Origin: JARDZU01 sp963810465
GTDB taxonomy: Bacteria > Actinomycetota > Acidimicrobiia > Spongiisociales > ZC4RG35
DNA: 64,000 nt
Reading direction: 5' to 3'
Assembly (NCBI GenBank): GCA_963810465.1
Contig: CAWENM010000003.1
Coordinates: forward strand, 1 to 64,000
Made by a program: the position numbers and the translations under genes. The notes below the pieces were generated by a model. The model saw only the letters and a program-made list of their open reading frames with translations, did no database searches and had not been told where the DNA came from. Below, one piece after another: positions 27,067 through 34,426 of the stretch (position 1 is its first letter; each line of letters begins with the position of its first letter).

Positions 27067-29049
27067 CTAAGGCGTTCCGGCGACAGGCCGGTGGGCGCTG
27101 GTCCCCATCTGGTAGGCGAAGTGGGCGATGCCGGTGTCGTTGGTGTTTCGGAGGTAGACAGTCCCGTTGGAAGGCCGGTAGAGGCCGAGAGTGTCGTTCC
27201 CGTCGTTGTCCCAGTCCCCGGTGAACACCACGTCGCCGGGATCACCGTAGAAGTACTCCACGTCGGCGAAACCTTCGGTGTTGGTGTCGCGCAGGTAGAC
27301 GAACCCGTTGGAGTTGCGGCGCAAGCCCGGAGTGTCGATCCCGTCACCGTCCCAGTCTCCCATGAACGGAGCGTCTCCCGGGTTCCCGAAGTAATAGGAG
27401 AAATCGGCTGCTCCCAGCCCAGCGTCGCCCGATCCCAACGCGTTGATTATGTAGAACTTGCCTTCGGCGGGCCGGTAGATCGACACCGTGTCACAGCCGT
27501 TGTCGTCGAAGTCGCCGGGCATGGGCATGTCCCCGGGGTTTCCGAAGAAGAAGGCGACGTCGGCCACGCCTTGAGTGTTCGAGTTGCGCAGGTAGACGTA
27601 CCCGTCGGACTGGCGATAGAGACCGGGTGTGTCGACCCCATCACAGTCCCAGTCCCCCATGAATCCGAAGTCGCCAGGATTCCCGAAGTAGAACTCGCCG
27701 AGGGTTCCAGCGGAGTTGTGGAAGCGCCACTTGCCGGTGCCGGCTTCATGGAGCATCGTTCGATCAGCCCCTGCGATGAACGGGACGATCCCGGTGATGT
27801 CCTTGACGTAATGGGAGCGAAGCCCGAGCGCTGTCTTGAACTGTGAGCCGGTATAGGTCTTGGTCAGGGGCGCCCCTCCTGCCGAACCCTGGACCACGAT
27901 TTGCTTCGGGCTGCCCGACGTGTACCGCTCGGTGACCACAGCCGACACGATCGCGTTGAAGCCGAGCATCGATGCGAACGAGGACTGAGGGATCGCGGCC
28001 GTCCATGCGGTAGCGCCGGGGTCGCCCTTCGATCGTAGATACGGATAGGGCGAGCCACCCCATTGATCTTCATTGTTCTCGGTGTTGCCGCCGGATGAGG
28101 AGAAGTAATAGGCCTCGAGCGCTCGTCCACCGCTGTGGGGATGGACGAGGGCCTGGCCGGCAGTGGCATTGACGGCGTCTCGCCAACGCGCACCATAAGT
28201 TCCGCCGCCTTCGGCTTCTTTGGCCCATCCGATGTACTTCTGGTCCTGTGTGGACGCAAAGAGATGACAGCCGCATGCATTCATTCGGGCTGCATTCCCG
28301 GCCAGATTGCGAAAGACCCAGGCCCGGTAGAGGGCATAGGTACGCCCGGCGATGGCTTGGGCCTTGAGGGCCTCGATGTGCCAGGACGAGGGCATCTCCG
28401 CCAGTCCGTAGAGGTATTGCTCGAGGTCGATCTCGACGACGAGATGGAAGGCGCCCGGGTTGTTGGGCACCGGCACGACGACCAGCACTCCTCGGGCGTA
28501 CGTCCGGTTGAGGGTGGGGACGCTCACCTTGACGTTGGGCTGGTTGGCCCAGGTGATTGCCCCGCTGCACGAGGAGGCGGGCGCCTGCGCTCCCTCGCCG
28601 AAGAAGTACTGGCATTGTCCGGGGCCCACGACCCGCAATGACCACCCCTGGCCAGGTTGGGCGACCAAACCCCCGGGTAGATTGACCGGACCACCGACGG
28701 CCGAGAAGTCGAATCGAGTCATGCTCTGACCGACACCGATCCGGAGTGGTGCGGCGTGGCCGACGAGACCGCCCTGGCCAACGGCCCCAATGGTGGCCCC
28801 TGTGTAGAAGTACTGAAGTATCTGGTGGGCGGTGTTGCCGCCCTCGGCGTGCGCCTTGGCGCCGTACTGTGACATCCCGATGCCGTGGCCCCAGCCACCC
28901 CCTGTGACGGTGACCTGATTGTCGGCGCCGTAGGCCGGAAGGGCGGTCGAAACCAGCATGACCCCGGTCAGGGCCAGGAGGATGAAGCGCTTCTTGAGTG
29001 TGGGTCGCAGCATGGGCAGTCCGCTTACCTCCCGTTGCCTATTTTTCAT
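27067..29049 (-). CDS. Secreted SpoIID/LytB-domain protein with C-terminal FG-GAP-like module
   Basis: 660 residues; a second ATG at residue 13 (MLRPTLKKRF) may be the true start. Signal peptide ends near AYGA (42). The SpoIID/LytB domain spans ~45-420. It shows GGWGHGIGMSQYGAKA (51-66) and the catalytic-Glu helix YLYGLAEMPSSWHIEALKAQ (E218), followed by AGRTYAL. SpoIID-type enzymes are lytic transglycosylases that cut glycan strands stripped of stem peptides; sporulation itself is not implied. Residues ~425-650 hold the shared module. Family member five of the locus, on the opposite strand to the others, with its own promoter candidate. Confidence 0.9.
   Translation of the reverse strand: MKNRQREVSGLPMLRPTLKKRFILLALTGVMLVSTALPAYGADNQVTVTGGGWGHGIGMSQYGAKAHAEGGNTAHQILQYFYTGATIGAVGQGGLVGHAAPLRIGVGQSMTRFDFSAVGGPVNLPGGLVAQPGQGWSLRVVGPGQCQYFFGEGAQAPASSCSGAITWANQPNVKVSVPTLNRTYARGVLVVVPVPNNPGAFHLVVEIDLEQYLYGLAEMPSSWHIEALKAQAIAGRTYALYRAWVFRNLAGNAARMNACGCHLFASTQDQKYIGWAKEAEGGGTYGARWRDAVNATAGQALVHPHSGGRALEAYYFSSSGGNTENNEDQWGGSPYPYLRSKGDPGATAWTAAIPQSSFASMLGFNAIVSAVVTERYTSGSPKQIVVQGSAGGAPLTKTYTGSQFKTALGLRSHYVKDITGIVPFIAGADRTMLHEAGTGKWRFHNSAGTLGEFYFGNPGDFGFMGDWDCDGVDTPGLYRQSDGYVYLRNSNTQGVADVAFFFGNPGDMPMPGDFDDNGCDTVSIYRPAEGKFYIINALGSGDAGLGAADFSYYFGNPGDAPFMGDWDGDGIDTPGLRRNSNGFVYLRDTNTEGFADVEYFYGDPGDVVFTGDWDNDGNDTLGLYRPSNGTVYLRNTNDTGIAHFAYQMGTSAHRPVAGTP
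27100..27777 (-). repeat. Shared FG-GAP-like module, copy E
   Basis: Four units with loops MGDWDCDGVD, PGDFDDNGCD, MGDWDGDGID and TGDWDNDGND. It pairs with copy C by wording of all four units although the genes are on opposite strands. Confidence 0.85.
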
Positions 29050-29085
29050 TCGGCAGGGCTGCGGGCCCCCTGAAGGGCAACGTCA

Positions 29086-29114
29086 TTCTTACCGGGACCT
29101 CGATTTAGGGGTAA
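29086..29114 (-). promoter_or_regulatory. Promoter candidate for the SpoIID/LytB gene
   Basis: On the minus strand, TTACCC (29114-29109) and TAAGAA (29091-29086) are 17 nt apart and lie 37 nt upstream of the ATG at 29049. The -35 match is weak. Confidence 0.4.
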
Positions 29115-29126
29115 TACCACCACTTC

Positions 29127-29168
29127 TGGCGCGCCGATCCCGGCCTAGAGACCCGGATCGGCGCGCCA
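29127..29168. repeat. 14-bp perfect inverted repeat in a divergent intergenic region
   Basis: Left arm 29127-29140 (TGGCGCGCCGATCC) and right arm 29155-29168 are exact reverse complements around a 14-nt loop. It sits between divergent genes (starts 29049 and 29197), just upstream of the promoter candidate of the former, so it is better read as an operator or RNA structure than as a terminator. Confidence 0.6.
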
Positions 29169-29196
29169 AAACGATTGGTAACTACCGTCCCGGCCC

Positions 29197-29883
29197 GTGC
29201 CCGACGACCTGACGATTTTGGTTCGACCTGAGTTCGTGTTGGTGGCGTGGGCCGCCGGGCTGGCCCTCGTATCGGGATCGGTCGCTATCGCCCGGGTGGT
29301 CGGCCCCGGGTTCACCTGGCTCGTGGCGTCGATCGCTGCTGCGATCGGGCTGGTCGGTGTCTTCGCGGAGGATCCGTGGTGGGCCCGCTTCGGTCTCATC
29401 TTGCTGGCCCTTGCTCTCGTTTGGGCGCGCAACCGCCAGCTCTCGGGAATCCTGCAGCTCTTTGCCGGATTGGCCCTGCTCATCCAAGCGTCGTCGGGGG
29501 GATGGGCGCCTGCGATCTCGGCTGCCCTAGCCCTTGGCGGCGTGACCGGGGAGATGGCCCTCGGGCACTGGTATCTGGTGGACCCGAGGCTGCCGAGATG
29601 GATGTTGAGGGCACTCGCCATCGTGGGCATCGTCGGTCTTGCCGCCGACTCGGCCGTGCTCGCCTTCGCCGGACTCCCGTCCGGAGGGGGCACCATCGCA
29701 TTCTGGGTGTTGATGGTGACGTCGGTGGTGCTGATGGCCGCTGTGATCGGGTCGCTCAGATACCCCTCTTACGCCGGCGTCATGGCCGCCACCGGTTTGT
29801 CATATCTGGCGGTGCTCACCACGCTTGGCGGGATGTTCTTAGGGCGGGCGCTCGTCGCCGGCCTGGGCCCGTTTGCTAGCTGA
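29197..29883 (+). CDS. Hypothetical polytopic membrane protein
   Basis: 228 residues from GTG 29197, almost wholly hydrophobic, with about seven membrane segments (for example FVLVAWAAGLALVSGSVAIA and MLRALAIVGIVGLAADSAVL). Short polar loops include FAEDPWWAR and GHWYLVDPRLPRW. I do not recognise the family. The GHWYLVDPRLP loop, with the preceding GGVTGEMALG, is the best-looking motif. It ends 9 nt before leucyl aminopeptidase and is likely co-transcribed with it. Confidence 0.65.
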   Translation: MPDDLTILVRPEFVLVAWAAGLALVSGSVAIARVVGPGFTWLVASIAAAIGLVGVFAEDPWWARFGLILLALALVWARNRQLSGILQLFAGLALLIQASSGGWAPAISAALALGGVTGEMALGHWYLVDPRLPRWMLRALAIVGIVGLAADSAVLAFAGLPSGGGTIAFWVLMVTSVVLMAAVIGSLRYPSYAGVMAATGLSYLAVLTTLGGMFLGRALVAGLGPFAS

Positions 29884-29892
29884 ACAGGAGTC

Positions 29893-31323
29893 ATGGTGGA
29901 AATCAGAAATGCACCCGTCGAACTCGACCTGACGGACGCGACCTTGATCGTCGGCATGCTGGCCGAGAACGAGCCCGCACCCGGTGCCGAGGAGGCCTAC
30001 GCCGCTGCCGACCCGGCACTTCTCGAGCTGGCCAAGTTCGAAGGGAAGACCGGTCAGGCGCTCACCTTGCCCCATGCCGAGGCGAAGTCGGTCGTGTTCG
30101 TTGGTCTCGGAGACGAAGCGACCTTCGAGACGATCAGGAGCGGGATCGGAAACGCGGTCCGCCTCGTCAAGACAGAGCGCGCGGTGACCAACCTCAACCA
30201 GATCCCCGTCGATGGCGCGACCCGCGCGGTCGTCGAAGGGGCAGCCCTCGGTGGCTACCAGTTCAGGGCGTACAAGACCGAGGGGGAGGGTCTGTCCATC
30301 GAGACTCTCGAGTTGGTCGACGGTGACGAGGCATCGCTCTCTGAGACTGTGATCACCACCGAGGCCACGAACCTCGCCAGGGACTGGGTCAACACGCCGG
30401 CACTGGACAAGGCGCCGGAGACACTTGCCGAATCGATGAAGGAAGCGGCTGAGAGCGCTGGGCTTACGGTCGAAGTGTGGGACGAAGACCGGATCGTCTC
30501 CGAGAAACTGGGCGCCCTATTGGGTGTGGCCGCCGGCTCGGACCGGCCGCCCCGGCTCGTAGTGGTCGAGCACAACCCGGACGCACCCGGAGCTCACCTC
30601 GGGCTGGTGGGGAAAGGCATCACGTTCGACTCGGGTGGACTTTCTCTCAAGACCGCCCAATACATGGAAGAGATGAAGGACGACATGTCCGGTGCCGCTG
30701 TGGTCATCGCGGCCACGATCGCGATCGCACGTCTCGGGCTTCCGATTCGGGTGACGACGGTCGTGCCTCTCACGGACAACGCGGTGGGCGGGAAGGCGAC
30801 CAGGCCCGGCGACGTCCTCAGACCCGTGGCGGGGCCCACGATCGAGGTCCTCAACACGGATGCCGAGGGTCGGTTGATCCTCGCCGACGGACTGGGAGTT
30901 GTTCGCCGCTATGAGCCCGATCTGATCATCGATGTGGCCACCTTGACCGGTGCCGCCCACGTGGCGCTCGGCGACAAGATCGCCGCGGTGTTCGGCTCGG
31001 ACTCCGAAGTGTCGGCTCAGCTTCTGGAGGCGGCTTCCCGCGCCGGGGAGCACTTCTGGGAGCTGCCCCTGTTCAAGGACTACAAGAAGTCGATCGAATC
31101 CGACATCGCAGATATCAAGAACATCTCCGGCGGACGCTACGGGGGCGCCATAACTGCCGCGCTGTTCTTGTCGAGTTATGTCGACGACGAGAAGTGGGTG
31201 CACCTCGACATCGCCGGGCCGGCCCGATCGAGGGAGACGGCCGGTGAGCACGTCAAGGGCGCCTCAGGCGTTGGCGTTCGCACCCTCGTCGAGGTGGCTC
31301 GCTCGTTGGTCGTGGCCAGCTAA
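29893..31323 (+). CDS. pepA: Leucyl aminopeptidase (M17)
   Basis: 476 residues; a cytoplasmic, two-metal hexameric aminopeptidase releasing N-terminal residues from peptides. C-terminal catalytic domain: GLVGKGITFDSGGLSLK (metal-binding Lys and Asp), MKDDMSGAA, then NTDAEGRLILADGL near residue 320, the family signature. An AGGAG at 29886-29890 is only 2 nt from ATG 29893 but 5 nt from GTG 29896, so GTG may be the true start. Downstream of a membrane protein of unknown role. Confidence 0.95.
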   Translation: MVEIRNAPVELDLTDATLIVGMLAENEPAPGAEEAYAAADPALLELAKFEGKTGQALTLPHAEAKSVVFVGLGDEATFETIRSGIGNAVRLVKTERAVTNLNQIPVDGATRAVVEGAALGGYQFRAYKTEGEGLSIETLELVDGDEASLSETVITTEATNLARDWVNTPALDKAPETLAESMKEAAESAGLTVEVWDEDRIVSEKLGALLGVAAGSDRPPRLVVVEHNPDAPGAHLGLVGKGITFDSGGLSLKTAQYMEEMKDDMSGAAVVIAATIAIARLGLPIRVTTVVPLTDNAVGGKATRPGDVLRPVAGPTIEVLNTDAEGRLILADGLGVVRRYEPDLIIDVATLTGAAHVALGDKIAAVFGSDSEVSAQLLEAASRAGEHFWELPLFKDYKKSIESDIADIKNISGGRYGGAITAALFLSSYVDDEKWVHLDIAGPARSRETAGEHVKGASGVGVRTLVEVARSLVVAS

Positions 31324-31339
31324 AGCGTTCGCCGTTTCC

Positions 31340-31345
31340 TAGCAT
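31340..31345 (+). promoter_or_regulatory. -10 box, leaderless type, for the sugar transferase gene
   Basis: TAGCAT ends 8 nt before ATG 31354. No Shine-Dalgarno lies between, consistent with a leaderless transcript. Confidence 0.5.
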
Positions 31346-31353
31346 CTCCACCA

Positions 31354-32634
31354 ATGCGCAGACGGTTCCTCATCCGCTCCGCCCTGTCCGACTTGCTCGC
31401 GCTGGCCGTTGCCATGGTGGCGGGATCGCTCTACGTTTTCGGGACCGTTCTTCCGTGGAATTCGATCCGGGGTACCGAGGTCATCCCGATGGTCGTCTAC
31501 ATGACGCTGTCCATGATTCTGTTCTCGTTTCTCACGGCGCAGATGTCAGGGCCGGGGGTTCCCCGTCCCACCTACGGGCGGATGTTTGCCATCTTTCTCG
31601 GCACGGGCGGGCTCACCGCGTTGCTCCTTCTCTTCAGTCGCGACTACTTCTCGAGATCCTTCTTGCTCGTCACCGCCGTCTCCTGGCTGGTGCTGGCCAC
31701 CGCCCATCGCATGGTGCGGCGCCGCCGACCCTGGACCGAGAGGATCGCGGTGATCACCGGCGAGAAACAGCTGGCAGAGGACCTGGTCGATTCCCCACAT
31801 GCCGACGTGGTGTGGGTGCTCGATCCGAAGTCGGAGAGTGTGCCGGACCTCCCGGACCGGGACGTGACGATGGCGGTCGACCTCAAACTCGTCCTCTCGG
31901 AACGGGTCGCTCAGTTCCTGTCTTCCTGTGACGTCGCCGGATACACGATCAGGCCATTCACGTCGACCTACGAGGAGCACACCGGGCGAGTGCCTCTGGT
32001 CCATCTCGCCGAAGGCTGGGAGATCTCGGCCCCGCTACTCGAGGTGGCGCCGTGGCTGCCCGGCAAGCGAGCCGTCGAGACGGTGGCTGCGTTGTTGACG
32101 GCTCCCCTCTGGATGCCCCTCGGCATCCTGGTCGCGGCATACATTCGATTGACCTCACGGGGGCCGGCGTTGTTCCGCCAGGAGAGGACCGGGTTCGGGG
32201 GTGCGCCCTTCACGATGTACAAGTTCAGGACCATGGACAGAGACGCCGAGAAGGATGGACCCAGCTTCGCCAGTGAGGGTGATCACCGTGTCGTCCGCGG
32301 TGGGAGGTTCCTCCGCAAATCGCGTCTGGACGAGATTCCCCAGCTCCTGAACGTGCTCAAGGGGGAGATGAGCCTTGTCGGGCCGCGGGCCGAGCAAGTC
32401 ACCTTTGCCGAAGCCTTCCGACAGCAGATTCCGTTCTACGAGCACCGTCATCTGGTGCGCCCTGGTATCACGGGATGGGCTCAGGTCAACTATGGATATG
32501 CCGACGATCAAGCGGACACCATCGAGAAGCTGACCTACGACCTCTACTACATCAAGCACATGTCCCCGGTCATGGATCTCCGCGTGCTCTGGAAAAGTGT
32601 CTGGACCGTCCTTACCGGGGCCGGTGCACGTTGA
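31354..32634 (+). CDS. Polyprenyl-phosphate sugar-phosphate transferase (WbaP/WcaJ type)
   Basis: 426 residues. Four N-terminal membrane segments (~10-125), a CoA-binding-like middle domain, a fifth membrane segment (PLWMPLGILVAAYIRLTS), then the bacterial sugar transferase catalytic domain. That domain shows GPALFRQERTGFGG, MYKFRTMDRDAEK, RFLRKSRLDEIPQLLNVLKG, MSLVGPRAEQ and RPGITGWAQVNYGY. It starts glycan assembly by moving a sugar-1-phosphate from a nucleotide sugar to undecaprenyl phosphate at the inner face of the membrane. Its 3' end overlaps the second flippase. Confidence 0.92.
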   Translation: MRRRFLIRSALSDLLALAVAMVAGSLYVFGTVLPWNSIRGTEVIPMVVYMTLSMILFSFLTAQMSGPGVPRPTYGRMFAIFLGTGGLTALLLLFSRDYFSRSFLLVTAVSWLVLATAHRMVRRRRPWTERIAVITGEKQLAEDLVDSPHADVVWVLDPKSESVPDLPDRDVTMAVDLKLVLSERVAQFLSSCDVAGYTIRPFTSTYEEHTGRVPLVHLAEGWEISAPLLEVAPWLPGKRAVETVAALLTAPLWMPLGILVAAYIRLTSRGPALFRQERTGFGGAPFTMYKFRTMDRDAEKDGPSFASEGDHRVVRGGRFLRKSRLDEIPQLLNVLKGEMSLVGPRAEQVTFAEAFRQQIPFYEHRHLVRPGITGWAQVNYGYADDQADTIEKLTYDLYYIKHMSPVMDLRVLWKSVWTVLTGAGAR

Positions 32635-33865
32635 GCGCGTCCTGGTGCTAGAAGCCGAACGGAGAGGCTTCAAGGCACCGGGGACCACCTTCATGGTCGC
32701 CGGCGGGTTGATCGGGGCGATCGGCGCCTACATCTTCCAGGCTTATGGGGGCCGGCAACTCGGCACCGAAGCCTTCGCGCCCGTTGCCCAACTTTGGACG
32801 GTGTTCTTCATCATCGCCACCGTGCTGCTCGTCCCGCTGGAGCAGTACATCACCCGTGAGGTGGCCGGGGGCCGAAAGGTGATACCGGGGGACCTGGTGC
32901 CGGCGATGACTGTGACTGCTATCGGGGCGGTCATTGGTGGCGGGTTCGTCTTGTTCACCATTGACCAGCTGTTTGCCGGGAGCTTCCAGTATGTGATTCA
33001 GATCGTGCTTCTCATGATCGGCTACGGCCTGCTCTTCGTCGGCAAGGGCGTCTACGCCGGTCGCCGCCAGTTCGCCAAGGTGGGGTGGGTCTTGATCGTC
33101 GAGACCGTTGTCCGCCTGGTGGCAGGCATCGTCGCCATCCAACTCGCCGCCACGGCGGAGTCTCTGGGCTGGGCAATGGTGCTAGGCGGATTCGCTGTCC
33201 TCGGGTTGGGCTGGTGGCGTTATGACCTGGGAACCACCCGGCCCTCGGCGGCACCGGCAACTCGTTTCCTCGGTGGGTATGTCGGCGGCACTGCCTCGTC
33301 GCAGGTCTTGTTAGGAGCGGCCCCGGTTGCCGTTGCCCTGCTTGGTGGAGACGAAGCGATCCAATCCGTGATCTTCGCCACCTTCACCCTGTTCCGTGCC
33401 CCGCTGACCCTGATCTTTTCACTCCAGGGGCGAGTCCTTCCATATCTGGTGGGCATGGCCCAGGCCGGAGACCGCAAGGGCCTCGCTCAGATTGCCCGGC
33501 TCGTCGTGATCGGTGGGGTCGTGCTGGCTGGCCTGGGTGCGCTGGTTGGCTGGTTGGTCGGGCCGGAGATCGTCAGCTTTCTTTTCATACCCGAGTTCGC
33601 TCCGTCTGCGACGGTGGCTGCCCTGACTGCCGCCGGTGTGACCGCCGCGGCCACGGCCCAGATCGCCGGTCAGGTCCTGGTCGCCGAAGGACGAACGTCA
33701 CGTCTTTCAATCGCCTGGATCGCCGGCCTGGTGACCGCAGTGCTGGCGCTGGCGCTCCTCGCGGGTTCCCCCGACGTTCGGGTTGCTCTTGCCTTTCTCG
33801 TCGGCGAGACCGTCGCCCTTGTCGCCATGGCGTTCCTGGCAACGGGTGGCCCGGTTCTCAAGTAA
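32624..33865 (+). CDS. Polysaccharide flippase (Wzx-like), copy 2
   Basis: About 413 residues from GTG 32624, which overlaps the sugar transferase stop by 11 nt; GTG 32642 is an alternative start. Eleven to twelve membrane segments start at TTFMVAGGLIGAIGAYIFQA. It is paralogous along its length to the flippase at 16676. Together with the initiating transferase it forms a second, smaller exopolysaccharide operon. It would export a lipid-linked repeat unit. Confidence 0.85.
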   Translation: MHVERVLVLEAERRGFKAPGTTFMVAGGLIGAIGAYIFQAYGGRQLGTEAFAPVAQLWTVFFIIATVLLVPLEQYITREVAGGRKVIPGDLVPAMTVTAIGAVIGGGFVLFTIDQLFAGSFQYVIQIVLLMIGYGLLFVGKGVYAGRRQFAKVGWVLIVETVVRLVAGIVAIQLAATAESLGWAMVLGGFAVLGLGWWRYDLGTTRPSAAPATRFLGGYVGGTASSQVLLGAAPVAVALLGGDEAIQSVIFATFTLFRAPLTLIFSLQGRVLPYLVGMAQAGDRKGLAQIARLVVIGGVVLAGLGALVGWLVGPEIVSFLFIPEFAPSATVAALTAAGVTAAATAQIAGQVLVAEGRTSRLSIAWIAGLVTAVLALALLAGSPDVRVALAFLVGETVALVAMAFLATGGPVLK

Positions 33866-34292
33866 CCCATTTCGCGTGCTCGGCCCCGAGACTCGGTGGG
33901 AATCGCCAGCGCAACTCAGGTGGCACCGCCGGGATGCGGTCGAAGACCACCAAACCTGACGTCTCGGCCTTGACCAAGCCGCCACGAAGCAAGATCGGGA
34001 GGGTCCTGGGCAGCCGCACCCCCTCCCCCTTCTCGGCCGCCCGAACCAGGCGGAGCAGCTCGGCAACGGCGCTCGAGCCGATTGCGGCCACCCAGAACCG
34101 CCTCACGTATGGGTCCGAAGGCTCGAACCCACCGCGACGAGGCTCCAGCCGGACCGGGACCACCGGCCGGACCCTCGCCGTCGGCCGGACCGAAGTGCCC
34201 GGAGGCCCCACGGTGCGCAGATGCGGAGGACGAGCAGTCTGGCCACCCCCGGGCACTTCGGTTCTCATACGTTGAGATCTACCAGTGACCAT
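33858..34292 (-). CDS. Hypothetical protein
   Basis: 144 residues if ATG 34292 is used; the N-terminal ~50 residues are Pro/Arg-rich and low in information, so a downstream start is likely. The C-terminal part looks protein-like: DPYVRRFWVAAIGSSAVAELLRLV, then LPRTLPILLRGGLVKAETSGL and FDRIPAVPPELRWRFPP. No family recognised. It converges with the flippase gene with an 8-nt overlap. An inverted repeat (34189-34262) lies across its 5' part. Confidence 0.45.
   Translation of the reverse strand: MVTGRSQRMRTEVPGGGQTARPPHLRTVGPPGTSVRPTARVRPVVPVRLEPRRGGFEPSDPYVRRFWVAAIGSSAVAELLRLVRAAEKGEGVRLPRTLPILLRGGLVKAETSGLVVFDRIPAVPPELRWRFPPSLGAEHAKWVT
34189..34262. repeat. 14-bp inverted repeat, 46-nt spacer
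   Basis: ACCGAAGTGCCCGG at 34189-34202 is repeated as its exact reverse complement at 34249-34262. It overlaps the doubtful N-terminal region of the hypothetical minus-strand gene. Confidence 0.5.
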
Positions 34293-34377
34293 AAAACAAC
34301 GTCAAGAGTCATAAAGGCGGGTCGCGAAACATTTGCTCGGGAGAGGCAGGAATTCTGCGGAACCTATGGCTTGCAGG

Positions 34378-34383
34378 TAGCGT
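34378..34383 (+). promoter_or_regulatory. -10 box candidate for the lipoprotein/efflux operon
   Basis: TAGCGT fits the TAGNNT pattern seen at other starts in this window. It is 43 nt upstream of ATG 34427, which itself has a good Shine-Dalgarno (GAGGAGGGA). This would be a normal leadered transcript. Confidence 0.35.
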
Positions 34384-34426
34384 CTTAAAGGGAGAAAAAC
34401 CCGTCGAGGGAGACGAGGAGGGACTC

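Noticed and set aside
26122..27846. 574-codon plus-strand frame opposite the GT2 and SpoIID genes
   Set aside because: It mirrors the repeat module in antisense (periodic VPVPGE-type peptides) and has no independent domain.
27067..29049. SpoIID/LytB protein taken as evidence of sporulation
   Set aside because: SpoIID-domain proteins are common secreted wall enzymes in non-sporulating bacteria, and no other sporulation gene is present.
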